From Nitrococcus mobilis Nb-231 (GTDB lineage: Bacteria > Pseudomonadota > Gammaproteobacteria > Nitrococcales > Nitrococcaceae), in assembly GCF_000153205.1 (NCBI RefSeq), contig NZ_CH672427.1, positions 1,210,667 to 1,274,666 on the forward strand: DNA of 64,000 bases, in the 5' to 3' direction. Below, piece after piece: positions 19,058 to 29,491 of this stretch; positions within the stretch are counted from its first letter, which is position 1, and each line of letters opens with the position of its first letter. The position numbers and the translations under genes are program-made. The notes beneath the pieces were generated by a model. It made no database searches. It was not told where the DNA came from and was given only the letters and a program-made list of their open reading frames with translations.

Positions 19058-22000
19058 CCCTCCCCCCTGGCACCTCGGCTCGCGCTTGTCCCATGCCTTC
19101 GATCCGCGGATGCTCCCACGGGCCGGTTATCCGATACTGGTTCTGGACCATCTGCGCCATGCCTGTCTGAAATAATTTCTGAGTCAGAAACAAAGCCACC
19201 CCCACTATCGGGCCACCTGCCAAGCCACCGAGTAATGACACCGCGGAGGAGACATGTGGGATTACGGTAACCGTCTGATCGTATTCCCTCTTCACCAAAT
19301 CAATCGGTCCGGAAACCTCGATATAGGCCGAGGGAGAGTCAATATAAAATACTTCAGGCCGCGCCGCGCCACTTTCAAGGCGACAATGGACCTCCATCCG
19401 GTCGAATGCCAAACCTTTGCTGAAAAGATCGGAGAAATCCAGCATCAGCCGTCTCGGCAAAGTCGCCACGCTGAGTAGGCCGAAAATCCGCCCGGCTCCG
19501 GGCTGAACTTTGAGTAGCGCACCGTCGCGAACGGTGAATCGTATTCTCCCGGCGATATCTGCCACTCGGAAATCCAGCAATGTACCAGGCCACTGCAAAT
19601 GTGCCTGTGCGTTGGTCTTACCCTTGCCGATGGCCTGTGCGAACCCGAACAGCGTCAGCGCCTTGCCGGTATCCTCACTGGCCACGTTGAGTTCTATCGT
19701 CGAATGACCGCGCGGCTCGTTATCATCCCATCGACCGGCCGCTTTGATCTTGAGCACCGGCCCAGTCAAATTCATCGTCTCCAACACCAGCCCACCACTC
19801 ACCCGAGCAAGACTTAGTCGGAGATGGCCGAAGTTGGCGGTACCCAGCCGCAGGGCCGCGATGTCCAAATCGATTCCGGGAAGGCGCAGTGCATTCGGCG
19901 CGAGCCGATCACGCTCGGTACCAAACTCAGGCCATCCGGCCAGATGCAACCGTGCAAGACTCACCCTCGCTCGGCCCATCCCCTGTTGCGGCCAGCTCAC
20001 CCAGCCGGCGGCATTCGGACCCGCGAGCCGGATGAACCAGTCGCCCGATCGTTTTTCTGCGCTTAAATGCAGCGCACTTACGAGCCGCGCATCCGCCCAG
20101 AACAGCGTACCGAGGCGCAAATCGACGCTTTGCAACGAGGGCAGCTTGAGCGTCTCTTGTCCTGATCCCAAGCCGATCAGCGCGGCCAAATCAAGCTGCT
20201 CCAACGTTCCGGATAGCTCGGTCCCCGGGCCTTTAGGCAACCGCACCGGACCGCTGCCGAAACGCACCCCAAGCCGCTCCACGCTCCACGTGCGTGACGT
20301 CAAGGTAAGAACGGCGGAGCCCAAATCTCCATAACGTACACGAATCGGTCCTCGACCCGCTGCCGCGTCCAACCGCGTTCGGATCTTGAGCTGCCGGGAG
20401 GTCGATTGTGGCTTCGCCAACGGTTGGGGCCAATTCACCGACACACCGCGCAGCGCGGATTCCAAAGTCAAAACCAAGCGCCGCTCAGTAGAGCGAAAAC
20501 CGTTCCCTTCGATCCGCAAGCGCCAGTCCGTAGTGCCAGGAAGCTGCGCGGCGAGCGGATTATCAGCGCCGAGTAGATCCGCCACCGAAGAACGGAACCG
20601 CGTCTCGATCCGAATCCGCCGCGGCGCACCAGTCGTGGCGGCCGTGCTCATCAAAGTATGGCCGCTGAAACGCCCGCGCAGCCGATCCCAGTGCACACCA
20701 TTCTCATCGAAACCGACCCGCCCCGTCAGATCTTCGATAACCAATCCGAGGGGTGGCGCCGCCAACCGTGCCCGGTCCAGATCGATGCGGCCAGCGACTT
20801 TGATCGGTCGGCCGCCAAACGGCACAGCGAGCTGTAGATCGAGCCGTTGCTGCCCCGCAAGCGATAGCCGCCGCAATGCGGCCGCATGATCATCAGCCAA
20901 TGGCGATTCGCCTAGAAAACGCAGCAAATCGCCGCCTGGACCGGTAAAATGGGTACTCACCTTAAGCCGTGGCTGCATCAGATCGGGTATAGTGGCCGTG
21001 GCATGGGTCAATCCGCTGCGATAAATGCGACCGCGATCAAGTTCGACTCGCAACACCCCCCGGCGGAACAACAACCGGCCACCCAGTCCATGCAGCATCG
21101 GCCAATTCGGATGATAAGCCAGACTCGCCTCGTCTATCCGGCTGCGCACCTCGAATACCCCCGAGCCCGTGCGATAGGGGAAATCGTGGAGCCGACCACG
21201 CAGCACCAAGTCAGCCTGGACACGACCGCCGTGTATCGCGTGCTGCAGCCATTCGGTCAACCCCTTGGCCAGTACCCGCTCCGGCAGATAACGCCTGATG
21301 TGAGCGGCCTCACCGTGACGCAGGTGGGCGCGCGCATCGATGAATGGACCCTGTCGCGCGCCGAACCATAATCCCACCCGCGCATCCAACTCACCGCCTG
21401 CATCGCTCGCCTGCAGCCGAGGGATTGCCAACCGCAGCCGGCCCTCGCTGACCCGCCATTCGCTTTGTACCTGCAGGCGCTGCAGCGCGAGCGGTCGGGA
21501 AAAGAGCTCAGGCAGTTTAAGGTTCGTGTCGCGCGCAGCGAGCCGGAATCGACCGCCACGCTCGCTGATCAGGAAACGACCGGCTCCGCCGGTCAGACCC
21601 GGCAACCGCTCAGCCGGCTCTAGCGCAAGACCTTGGAAGCGCCCGCTCACGCGCCAGCGCTGCACTCGGTCCGTGGCCTGCAATACCAAAGCGGCCTCGC
21701 TGAGCGCGCCCTGAGGGGCCAATTGTGCGAGCCGCCGGCGCCAGTTCGACGGCACTCGATCATTGTCACGCGCCAGCGCGGCCAAATCACCAAGCCGTAG
21801 CGCTGTGGCACGAACACGCCACAGCGCCGCACCCTCGACATTGATCGCATACCGAACTGATACATTACCGGGCGAGCCTGGCGCTGCGCCCGGCCGTTGC
21901 AGCTGCAAGGCATTGATATCGAGATTCCAACCGTCATCCGTACGCTGCCAGTGGCCGCGCCCGGCTAAGCGCCGAAACCGCATCGTCCCCTCGGCCCCAC

Positions 22001-22838
22001 TGAGCTCCAGCCCCCAGGCACTGGCATCAACTGAAACTCGCTCGGGTCGCCCCCCGCGTACACTCAACCAGACCTGAGCATCGGCTTGCCCGGCAACCAC
22101 CGGCACGCTCCAAACGGGTGACAAGACCGCGCCGATTTGGCCGAACCGCGCCTCGCGCAAGCGCAGATAACCCGAGCCGTTGACTTCAGCCAAGGAACGA
22201 GGCGAGCCGTGCCAACCTACGGCGAGCTCCATCCGTTTCGCCATGTGCGGCTGCACCGGTAGGAAATGGGCGGCTAGACGGGCGTCCCCGGCGTCGTGCC
22301 AAAACCAAGCATGGAGCTTGGACAACCGCCAGATTTTGCCCCGGCGCTGATCGATCAACTTGACCGAGGCATCCCGCAGGCGCAGGCGCGATATGAGTGC
22401 AAACAACCGATTGCCCGCATCGCTCGCCTGCTCACCAAGGGAGATACGCCCATCGGCATGGCGCCTCAGCGTAACCTCAAGCCGATCGGCGCGCAGCTCG
22501 ACAAACCGCGGCTGAAGGCTACGCAGCATCGCCCCCAAGTCAATCGAGACTTCGAACCGGCTCGTCGCCAGATCGGCTGGATGCTTCGAAGTGCCGCCGA
22601 TGCGTACCTCGTGTAGGACCAGCGTTGGGGTAAATCCGACTAAGTGCGCATCCAGCGCAGCAATCGCCACTGGACGATGCAGCCACTGCGTGAGCAACGC
22701 CTCGAGCTCGCCGTGGAAAGCCGGGGCATAAGCAAGCGCCAACCGCAGCGCCGTCAACGCAATCGCCACTGCGACCAATACGCCCGCAACGCCATAGAGC
22801 AATCCCGCGCGGACCCGCTTAGCCGTATGCAACGACAA
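19044..22838 (-). CDS. yhdP: YhdP family AsmA-like envelope protein
   Basis: A 1264-residue protein with one N-terminal membrane helix (GLLYGVAGVLVAVAIALTAL) and a very long periplasmic part rich in beta strands. This is the layout of YhdP/DUF3971-AsmA bridge-like proteins, which help move phospholipids to the outer membrane. The C-terminal block with VIPHVSSAVSLLGGLAGGP and GVALFLTQKLF is characteristic. The start appears to be TTG at 22838, with GGGAG 8 bases upstream. It is next to rng, as in E. coli. Confidence 0.93.
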   Translation of the reverse strand: MSLHTAKRVRAGLLYGVAGVLVAVAIALTALRLALAYAPAFHGELEALLTQWLHRPVAIAALDAHLVGFTPTLVLHEVRIGGTSKHPADLATSRFEVSIDLGAMLRSLQPRFVELRADRLEVTLRRHADGRISLGEQASDAGNRLFALISRLRLRDASVKLIDQRRGKIWRLSKLHAWFWHDAGDARLAAHFLPVQPHMAKRMELAVGWHGSPRSLAEVNGSGYLRLREARFGQIGAVLSPVWSVPVVAGQADAQVWLSVRGGRPERVSVDASAWGLELSGAEGTMRFRRLAGRGHWQRTDDGWNLDINALQLQRPGAAPGSPGNVSVRYAINVEGAALWRVRATALRLGDLAALARDNDRVPSNWRRRLAQLAPQGALSEAALVLQATDRVQRWRVSGRFQGLALEPAERLPGLTGGAGRFLISERGGRFRLAARDTNLKLPELFSRPLALQRLQVQSEWRVSEGRLRLAIPRLQASDAGGELDARVGLWFGARQGPFIDARAHLRHGEAAHIRRYLPERVLAKGLTEWLQHAIHGGRVQADLVLRGRLHDFPYRTGSGVFEVRSRIDEASLAYHPNWPMLHGLGGRLLFRRGVLRVELDRGRIYRSGLTHATATIPDLMQPRLKVSTHFTGPGGDLLRFLGESPLADDHAAALRRLSLAGQQRLDLQLAVPFGGRPIKVAGRIDLDRARLAAPPLGLVIEDLTGRVGFDENGVHWDRLRGRFSGHTLMSTAATTGAPRRIRIETRFRSSVADLLGADNPLAAQLPGTTDWRLRIEGNGFRSTERRLVLTLESALRGVSVNWPQPLAKPQSTSRQLKIRTRLDAAAGRGPIRVRYGDLGSAVLTLTSRTWSVERLGVRFGSGPVRLPKGPGTELSGTLEQLDLAALIGLGSGQETLKLPSLQSVDLRLGTLFWADARLVSALHLSAEKRSGDWFIRLAGPNAAGWVSWPQQGMGRARVSLARLHLAGWPEFGTERDRLAPNALRLPGIDLDIAALRLGTANFGHLRLSLARVSGGLVLETMNLTGPVLKIKAAGRWDDNEPRGHSTIELNVASEDTGKALTLFGFAQAIGKGKTNAQAHLQWPGTLLDFRVADIAGRIRFTVRDGALLKVQPGAGRIFGLLSVATLPRRLMLDFSDLFSKGLAFDRMEVHCRLESGAARPEVFYIDSPSAYIEVSGPIDLVKREYDQTVTVIPHVSSAVSLLGGLAGGPIVGVALFLTQKLFQTGMAQMVQNQYRITGPWEHPRIEGMGQARAEVPGGRDDSR

Positions 22839-22922
22839 AGTAATGACTCCCGGGCGAGCGCCAACCGTTGCGCCCCCCCAGCCGGCACGGGCCAGCCATC
22901 CCGTGCTTGCGCCGCCGAACGA

Positions 22923-24389
22923 TCACATCAAAACCACGTCGAACTGTTCCTGGGTATAAAGTGGCTCGGCCTGGAACTCGATCGGTTTGCCGATAAAGCT
23001 CTCGAGCTCGGCAAGGGTATCGCTTTCTTGATCGAGGATGAGATCGACAACCTCTTGGGAGGTCAACACCAATAGCTTCTGGACATCGAACTGCCGCGCT
23101 TCCCGGAGGATTTCGCGCGCAATCTCGTAACAGACGGTTTCGGCGGTTTTGAGGCTACCGCGCCCAGCGCAGGTTCGACACGGTTCGCACAGAACCCGTT
23201 CCAGCGACTCTCGGGTACGCTTACGGGTCATCTCCACCAGGCCCAATGCCGAGACGCCACTGATCTGGGTTTTCACATGATCCCGCTCAAGGGCCTTCTC
23301 GAGCGCGCGCAGCACCTGACGCCGATGATCTTCTTCCTCCATATCGATAAAATCGATGATAATGATCCCGCCGAGGTTGCGCAGCCGCAGCTGTCGGGCT
23401 ATAGCTTGAGCTGCTTCGAGATTAGTCTTGAAGATCGTCTCTTCCAAGGTTCGATGGCCGACATACCCCCCCGTATTAACGTCGATCGTCGTCATCGCCT
23501 CGGTCTGATCGATAATCAGGTAACCGCCTGATTTGAGCTGGGTCTGGCGCTCCAACGCACGTTGAATTTCGTCCTCCACCCCATAGAGATCGAAAATCGG
23601 GCGCTCACCCTGGTAGTGCTCTATAAGTTCCGCGATGTCCGGCAAAAACTGTTCACAGAAAACCTGCACTTTCTGGTAGGTCTCCCAGGAATCCACCCAT
23701 ACTTTAGCGATGCCTTCGGTGATCAAATCCCGCAAGGCGCGCAGCGCAAGCGGCAGATCGCCATGGATGAGCGTCTCGGGCTGAGCCAAATCGCTGCGCA
23801 CCTGGATCGATTTCCAAAGCTTACCCAGAAAGTCCCGATCGCATCGTAAGGCCTCCTCGGTAGCGCCTTCCGCCGCCGTGCGCAATATATAGCCGCAACC
23901 CTCGCCGGCCGCGACAAACGCCTCGCCGATACGGCGCAGCCGTGCCCGTTCGGCCTCCTCTTCGATCCGAGCGGAAATACCCACCGTCGGGTTATCGGGT
24001 AGCAAAACCATGAGCCGGGAGGGAATGGTGATATGGGTGGTCAAACGGGCGCCTTTGGTGCCAATCGGATCCTTAATCACCTGCACCAAGACATGCTGCT
24101 GCTCCTTGAGCAAGTCGGTGATGTCGGCTACTGGGACGCTGCCCGATTCGTGCGGCGTCGCAGGACAGGTAATATCTGAGGCATGCAGAAAGGCCGTGCG
24201 TACCAACCCTACATTGAGAAACGCCGCCTGCATCCCCGGCAGTATGCGTGAGACGCTCGCCTTATAGATATTGCCCACCAAACCACGTCGACAGGCCCGC
24301 TCGATGTAGATCTCCTGCAAAACACCGTTTTCCACCACCGCGACCCGGGTTTCACGAGGTGTAACGTTAATCAATATCTCTTGGCTCAC
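22923..24389 (-). CDS. rng: Ribonuclease G
   Basis: RNase G is an RNase E-type endonuclease that trims 16S rRNA 5' ends. The 488 residues begin GTG 24389 (MSQEILINVTPRETRVAVVE). They hold an S1 domain with GLVGNIYKASVSRILPGMQ, the catalytic stretch IIIDFIDMEEEDHRRQVL and the zinc-link CEPCRTCAGRG. There is no long C-terminal scaffold, which separates it from RNase E. Its neighbour maf is the usual partner. Confidence 0.97.
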   Translation of the reverse strand: MSQEILINVTPRETRVAVVENGVLQEIYIERACRRGLVGNIYKASVSRILPGMQAAFLNVGLVRTAFLHASDITCPATPHESGSVPVADITDLLKEQQHVLVQVIKDPIGTKGARLTTHITIPSRLMVLLPDNPTVGISARIEEEAERARLRRIGEAFVAAGEGCGYILRTAAEGATEEALRCDRDFLGKLWKSIQVRSDLAQPETLIHGDLPLALRALRDLITEGIAKVWVDSWETYQKVQVFCEQFLPDIAELIEHYQGERPIFDLYGVEDEIQRALERQTQLKSGGYLIIDQTEAMTTIDVNTGGYVGHRTLEETIFKTNLEAAQAIARQLRLRNLGGIIIIDFIDMEEEDHRRQVLRALEKALERDHVKTQISGVSALGLVEMTRKRTRESLERVLCEPCRTCAGRGSLKTAETVCYEIAREILREARQFDVQKLLVLTSQEVVDLILDQESDTLAELESFIGKPIEFQAEPLYTQEQFDVVLM

Positions 24390-24392
24390 GAT

Positions 24393-25004
24393 TTATCCGG
24401 AGCCCCAGTGTCGCTGATAGGCGATCTCGAACTCGGCGAGCAGGTCTCCAACCTCGAACAGCGGCAAGCCCATGACGCCAGAGTAACTGCCATCCAAGTG
24501 CGCGACGAACCCCCCGCCCCGGCCCTGAATGGCGTAGCCACCAGCCTTATCGCAGGGTTCACCGCTGCGCCAGTAAGCGTGTAGCTCCTCAGCTTGGAGC
24601 GGGCGGAACGTTACGTTGCTCACGGACAAGCGCGTCGCCTCATGGTCGGGCGTAACGAGCGCAACGCCGGTGAGCACGCGGTGAACCTGCCCGGATAACC
24701 GCCGCAACATCGCCATAGCCTGCGCTTCATCGGCCGGCTTGCCAAGAACTTCATCGTCGATAACCACCACTGTATCCGCCCCTAGAACCGGTCTGAGCTG
24801 ATCCTCCGGCAACGCCTGCAGCCCAGCACGGGCCTTTTCCAATGCCAAGCGCAATACAAACACCTCGGGGCTCTCACGCGGCTGCGGAGTTTCCTCGATA
24901 TCCTGTTGGACTTCAGCAAAATGCACGCCGAGCTGCTTGAGCAGCTGTCGGCGGCGCGGCGAAGCAGAGGCGAGATAGATATCGGGCAGCGCTTGCGACT
25001 CCAT
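24393..25004 (-). CDS. maf: Maf-like nucleotide pyrophosphatase
   Basis: A Maf-family house-cleaning pyrophosphatase that hydrolyses non-canonical or dTTP/UTP-type nucleotides. Visible motifs are YLASASPRRRQLLKQLG, VLGADTVVVIDDEVLGKP and GYAIQGRGGGFVAHLDGSYS. I prefer ATG 25004 because TGAGGT lies a few bases upstream, giving 203 residues; ATG 25016 would add four. It stops 3 bp before rng. Confidence 0.95.
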   Translation of the reverse strand: MESQALPDIYLASASPRRRQLLKQLGVHFAEVQQDIEETPQPRESPEVFVLRLALEKARAGLQALPEDQLRPVLGADTVVVIDDEVLGKPADEAQAMAMLRRLSGQVHRVLTGVALVTPDHEATRLSVSNVTFRPLQAEELHAYWRSGEPCDKAGGYAIQGRGGGFVAHLDGSYSGVMGLPLFEVGDLLAEFEIAYQRHWGSG

Positions 25005-25062
25005 GTCAAACCTCATGCGGCTTGCTCGCGAGACGGCGCTGCAGGCTCATAACGCCTGTGGC

Positions 25063-25533
25063 TCATCCGCCTCGATGATAAGGATGATTTTGCAGCACAG
25101 TCCAGGCGCGGTATAGCTGTTCCGCGACGATGACCCGAACGAGCATGTGTGGCAAGGTCAACGGCGACAGGCACCAACGGTATTCCGCCTGGGTCAGACA
25201 CTCCCGGTACAAACCATCCGGGCCGCCGATCAGCAAGGCGACATCGCGCCCGTCCTGCAACCACCCCTCCATACGCGCAACGACTCCGCTGGTACTGAGC
25301 GGGTGCCCCCGGCAATCGAGCGCCACAATCCGCGCGTTGCCGGCCGCGGTAAGCACCCGCCTCCCTTCCTCGGCCAACGCCGCGTCGATGCTCTGGTGCC
25401 GACCGCGCCGTCCCAGCGGCACTTCCAGCAAACGCAGCGGCAACTGAGCCGGCATCCGTCGGGCGAATTCCCGCCAGCCCTCCTCGACCCAGCGCGGCAT
25501 GCGCTGCCCGACTGCGATCAGGCGCAGTTCCAT
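25063..25533 (-). CDS. rlmH: 23S rRNA pseudouridine-1915 N3-methyltransferase RlmH
   Basis: RlmH is a SPOUT methyltransferase that modifies pseudouridine 1915 in helix 69 of 23S rRNA. The 156 residues carry the SAM-binding knot motif LLIGGPDGLYRECL and the C-terminal signature LPHMLVRVIVAEQLYRAW followed by NHPYHR. It follows rsfS by 6 bp, as in E. coli and Pseudomonas. Confidence 0.98.
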   Translation of the reverse strand: MELRLIAVGQRMPRWVEEGWREFARRMPAQLPLRLLEVPLGRRGRHQSIDAALAEEGRRVLTAAGNARIVALDCRGHPLSTSGVVARMEGWLQDGRDVALLIGGPDGLYRECLTQAEYRWCLSPLTLPHMLVRVIVAEQLYRAWTVLQNHPYHRGG

Positions 25534-25539
25534 GATCTA

Positions 25540-25914
25540 TCAAGACCCTTCCCCGAATCCGCTCGTCTCGTCTTCGGATTCCATGCCCCACATGTGCTCG
25601 AGCCGATAAAACTCCCGGGCAGAGAGCTGCATCACATGAATCACCACATCACCCAAATCGATGAGGATCCACTCAGCACTCTCTTCCCCTTCGACACCTA
25701 GCGCATGGATGGCGTTGCGTTTGGCTGCCTCGAGGATACGATCAGCGATCGATTTGACGTGCCGACGCGAGGTGCCGCTAGCGAACACCATAAAGTCGGT
25801 AATGGAAGTACGGCGGCGCACATCGAGCACGACCACATTTTCAGCCTTGATATCCTCCAACGCCGTCTGGATGATTCGTCGCACCTCATCTACGGCCTTG
25901 ACCGGTTTCATCAT
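25540..25914 (-). CDS. rsfS: Ribosome silencing factor RsfS
   Basis: RsfS binds L14 and blocks subunit joining in poor nutrient conditions. The stretches KAENVVVLDVRRRTSITDFM, FASGTSRRHVKSIAD and DVVIHVMQLSAREFYRLEHM are the family hallmarks. The usable start is ATG 25914 or 25911; the TTG at 25917 is less likely. About 124 residues, slightly longer than E. coli RsfS at the C-terminus. Confidence 0.97.
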   Translation of the reverse strand: MMKPVKAVDEVRRIIQTALEDIKAENVVVLDVRRRTSITDFMVFASGTSRRHVKSIADRILEAAKRNAIHALGVEGEESAEWILIDLGDVVIHVMQLSAREFYRLEHMWGMESEDETSGFGEGS

Positions 25915-25969
25915 CAAGTCCTGTCGACCTCCTTCTCCGCCGCGGCTGGAGAACTGCTACTGAGCCTGT

Positions 25970-26638
25970 TCAGATCTGCGGATAACCATACAACCCCTCT
26001 TTGGCGATACACCCCCATACCAAATCCGGTACCAGGTAACGAGCCGAGCGGCCCTGGGCGATGAGCCGCCGGATCCGGGACGCCGAAATATCAAGCGGCG
26101 TGGTCTCCTGAAACAAGATTAACCCACTGCTGCAACCACGCAGAGCGGCCGGATCGAGCACCTGCCGAGCCGCGGTCCATTCGGCCAGTTCGTCACCGAG
26201 CCGCAAGGCGTGCCCCGGCCGCCGCATTACCACCAGATGGGCCAGCGTCTCAAGATCGCGCCAGCGATACCAGCTGGCTAGCCCCAGAAAAGCATCGCTG
26301 CCCAACACGAAGCACAGCGGGCGCGACCCCAACTCCGCACGCAGCTCATACAGCGTAGCCACCGTATAGGAATAACCGCCGCGACGCAGCTCCCGGGCAT
26401 CGACCACCAGACCCGGCGCACCCACCACCGCGTATTGCAGCAAACGCAGCCGCTGCTCAGAATCCGCGCGGGGTGGGCGTCGATGGGGCGGGACATGGCC
26501 GGGAACAAGACGCATTTCCGCTAAGCCCAATCGCTCCTGCAATTCGATTGCGGGGCGAAGATGGCCGTGATGAACGGGGTCGAAAGTCCCACCCAATAGA
26601 CCGATCGGCGCGCCATGGACCGCCGTGTCGCGCCTCAT
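25970..26638 (-). CDS. nadD: Nicotinate-nucleotide adenylyltransferase
   Basis: NadD makes deamido-NAD from nicotinate mononucleotide and ATP. The 222 residues have the nucleotidyltransferase motif [14 protein letters not shown] and the C-terminal [16 protein letters not shown] (ISSTxxR type). ATG 26638 overlaps the proA stop codon, so translation is coupled. Confidence 0.97.
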   Translation of the reverse strand: MRRDTAVHGAPIGLLGGTFDPVHHGHLRPAIELQERLGLAEMRLVPGHVPPHRRPPRADSEQRLRLLQYAVVGAPGLVVDARELRRGGYSYTVATLYELRAELGSRPLCFVLGSDAFLGLASWYRWRDLETLAHLVVMRRPGHALRLGDELAEWTAARQVLDPAALRGCSSGLILFQETTPLDISASRIRRLIAQGRSARYLVPDLVWGCIAKEGLYGYPQI

Positions 26639-27900
26639 TCGCGGATATGGCCGTCGCCCAACACCACGTATTTTTCAGTGGTCAAGCCCTCGAGCCCAAC
26701 CGGCCCCCGGGCGTGCAGCTTAGCGGTGCTGATGCCGATCTCGGCGCCGAGCCCATATTCAAAGCCGTCGGCAAAACGTGTCGAGGCGTTGACCATGACC
26801 GAGCTGGAATCGACTTCGCGTAGGAAGCGCCAGGCACGCGTATAGTTTTCGGTCACTATGCTGTCCGTGTGATGCGAGCCATAGCGCTCGATGTGTTCGA
26901 TCGCCTCGTCCAAATCGGCAACGATCCGAATGGCCAGTATCGGGGCGAGGTATTCGGCTCGCCAGTCCGCTTCCGTAGCCGCCGGTATGGCCGGCGCGAG
27001 CGCTCGGGTACGCTCGCAGCCCCGCAACTCCACCCCGGCCTGCTGGTAAAGATCGATCAGTCGCGGGAGCAGTTGCGGCGCGATGGCCTCGGCGATCAGC
27101 AGGCTCTCCATAGTGTTGCACGTGCCATAGCGTTGCGTTTTGGCATTATAGGCGATCCGCGCGGCTTTCTCCGGATCGGCTTGATCATCGACATAGACAT
27201 GGCAGACACCGTCCAGATGCTTGATCATGGGCACCGTGGCCTCGCGCAGCAATCGCTCGACCAACCCTTTACCGCCGCGGGGAACGAGCACATCAAGATA
27301 CTCATCCATCGTGATCAACTCACCGACCGCCGCACGATCGGTTATCTCCACCACCTGCACGGCCTCCCGGGGCAACTCGCTCACTGCAAGCCCGCGACGG
27401 ATGCAATCGGCAATGGCCTGATTGGAGTGGATGGCCTCGGACCCGCCCCGCAGAATGACCGCATTGGCGGATTTCAGGCACAATCCGGCGGCATCCGCGG
27501 TCACATTGGGCCGAGCTTCATAGATGATGCCAACGACGCCGAGCGGCACCCGCATGCGGCCTACCTGGATCCCCGAGGGGCGGCTGTGCAGATCCCGAAC
27601 GGCGCCGATCGGATCGGGCAGCGCCGCGATTTGGCGCAGCCCCTCGGCCATGTCATCAATCCGAGCGTCGCTCAGACCCAAACGGTCCAGGAGTGCGGGT
27701 TCCAACCCGCCGGCCCGACCCACTTCCTGATCGCACTCATTAGCTTCCTTGAGCCGTTGGCGCTCGCTCTGCAGCTGCTCGGCTACGGCCAACAACGCCG
27801 TATTGCGCTGGGCGCTGCTGGCGCGCGCCAATATCCGGGCCGCCGCTTGTGCCGCGCGGCCGATACCCTGCATGTAGTCACGTACCTCCGAACTGTGCAT
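26635..27900 (-). CDS. proA: Gamma-glutamyl phosphate reductase
   Basis: ProA reduces gamma-glutamyl phosphate to glutamate semialdehyde in proline synthesis. The catalytic Cys is in [15 protein letters not shown], and the substrate loop is [16 protein letters not shown]. The start is ATG 27900 or GTG 27906; a GGAG lies upstream of both and cannot decide. About 421 residues matches the family. proB is not nearby. Confidence 0.97.
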   Translation of the reverse strand: MHSSEVRDYMQGIGRAAQAAARILARASSAQRNTALLAVAEQLQSERQRLKEANECDQEVGRAGGLEPALLDRLGLSDARIDDMAEGLRQIAALPDPIGAVRDLHSRPSGIQVGRMRVPLGVVGIIYEARPNVTADAAGLCLKSANAVILRGGSEAIHSNQAIADCIRRGLAVSELPREAVQVVEITDRAAVGELITMDEYLDVLVPRGGKGLVERLLREATVPMIKHLDGVCHVYVDDQADPEKAARIAYNAKTQRYGTCNTMESLLIAEAIAPQLLPRLIDLYQQAGVELRGCERTRALAPAIPAATEADWRAEYLAPILAIRIVADLDEAIEHIERYGSHHTDSIVTENYTRAWRFLREVDSSSVMVNASTRFADGFEYGLGAEIGISTAKLHARGPVGLEGLTTEKYVVLGDGHIRE

Positions 27901-27943
27901 CTGCACTGTCTCCGTCCGATTCGGCGCTTGCCTGCGGCAATCT

Positions 27944-28966
27944 TCAAATCGCCGCCGCCAATGCCGTCAGCTCAAAACTCAATTGTAACAGTTCATCCCA
28001 AGGCCGACCGGGCGCCGCTCCTTTGATCACTCGATCAACCCCGGCCGCTCGGGCCAACAACCCCTCCCAGGCATCGGCCGTGGTGCCAGCCGCAAGTTGA
28101 CACAGCCGGGGTTGGCGATGCTTGGGGATCCGATGCTGGCGAAACAGCTCATTGATTCGGCGCGCATCCCCCGCCAGCGCCGACAGGGTTGCCAGTACCC
28201 GTAGCTCGCGCGCCAGCGCCCACAGCACCAACGTCGGCTCGGTGCCCTCCTCCTGCAGGCCGCGACAGATACGAGCCACACGCGTACAGCCGCCGCCGAG
28301 CACCGCTTCGCTCAGATCGAAAACATCGTAGCGTGCGCTGTCCACTACGGCGCGACGCGCGGCAGCCAAGTCCACCTGGCCCGCACCCAACAACAAATAC
28401 AGTTTTTCCACCTCTTGCGCGGCGGCCAACAGATTGCCCTCGGCACGCTCGGCAAGCAGTTCGACGACCATCCGATCAGCGATCAAACCGCGCGAGTGTA
28501 ACCGCTGCATTATCCAGCGTGGAAGATCCCGCCGACCCACGGGCCAGATATAGAGCATCACGCCAGCCCGACTGAGCGCCTCTACCCAGGCGCCGCGGCG
28601 CTGCCGAGCATCGAGTCGCGCGCTGGCCACCAACAACAACGTGTCGGCCGGCGGCGCCCGGCAATACGCCTGCAAGGCCTGGGCGCCGCCGGCTCCAGGC
28701 TTCCCCCCCGGCAAGCGAAGCTCAATCAACCGGCGTTCGCTGAATAAAGAAAGATTACCCGCCGCCGCGCCTAACTGTCTCCAGTCAAAACCGTCCGTCT
28801 CGGCGTGCAGCACTTGGCGCTCGGAATACCCAGCCGTACGGGCCGCCGCACGAATACCTGCGCCTGCCTCGTCGATGAGCAGTGGCTCTTCGCCGGCCAC
28901 CAACCACACTGGGGCGAGGCGTCCGCTCAAATGCCGCTCCAGCTCGTCGATGCGAATCTTCGCCAC
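27944..28966 (-). CDS. holA: DNA polymerase III delta subunit
   Basis: HolA is the clamp-loader subunit that opens the beta clamp. The 340 residues show the family pattern with [20 protein letters not shown] at the N-terminus, then [20 protein letters not shown] and [12 protein letters not shown]. The start is GTG 28966 with a weak ribosome site. Placement between lptE and proA/nadD is conserved in Gammaproteobacteria. Confidence 0.95.
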   Translation of the reverse strand: MAKIRIDELERHLSGRLAPVWLVAGEEPLLIDEAGAGIRAAARTAGYSERQVLHAETDGFDWRQLGAAAGNLSLFSERRLIELRLPGGKPGAGGAQALQAYCRAPPADTLLLVASARLDARQRRGAWVEALSRAGVMLYIWPVGRRDLPRWIMQRLHSRGLIADRMVVELLAERAEGNLLAAAQEVEKLYLLLGAGQVDLAAARRAVVDSARYDVFDLSEAVLGGGCTRVARICRGLQEEGTEPTLVLWALARELRVLATLSALAGDARRINELFRQHRIPKHRQPRLCQLAAGTTADAWEGLLARAAGVDRVIKGAAPGRPWDELLQLSFELTALAAAI

Positions 28967-28984
28967 GCTCTTAAACCGTAGCCG

Positions 28985-29491
28985 TCAAGATCGGGGGATG
29001 CCGGCCAGCCGCCCCATCATCAGATCAAGCGCTTGGCGGCGCAGCTGCTCAATAAGTCGCCGCTCCTGGCTCTCTCTACCGAGTACATTCTGTGGATCCG
29101 CCTGATAGACCACTTGGGGCGCGACCGTCTGCTCGTCCAACAGGGCTTCGCCCTCTGCAGTGTCCACGCGAAAGTGCAGGGTATAGCTCAGCTCATAGGC
29201 TCGGGCCTGACCCTGCGACGTGACGGATACCGTCCGGCGGTTGGTTTGCTGACCCAGCAGGACCAAGACCCAGTCGGCGACCGGCTGGTCACCGACCACT
29301 TGCGCGCCGTAATTGCGCAGGGTATCGGTCGTGACGTTGGCGAGCTCGCCCTCGCCCATCTCCGGCAGCACATAAACCATGACGCCTTCCAAATCGGCAC
29401 CGCCACCCGAACCCCGCAGATGCCAGCCGCAACCTACCAGAAGCGCGACCACAAGCAGCTGGGATAAGCGAGCCAGCATCGAAAGGCTCAT
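28985..29491 (-). CDS. lptE: LPS-assembly lipoprotein LptE
   Basis: LptE plugs the outer membrane LptD barrel for LPS insertion. The 168-residue protein has a lipoprotein signal ([13 protein letters not shown], lipidated Cys21) followed by GWHLRGSGG, a common LptE start. The C-terminal pattern [20 protein letters not shown] is typical. ATG 29491 overlaps the leuS stop. Confidence 0.95.
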   Translation of the reverse strand: MSLSMLARLSQLLVVALLVGCGWHLRGSGGGADLEGVMVYVLPEMGEGELANVTTDTLRNYGAQVVGDQPVADWVLVLLGQQTNRRTVSVTSQGQARAYELSYTLHFRVDTAEGEALLDEQTVAPQVVYQADPQNVLGRESQERRLIEQLRRQALDLMMGRLAGIPRS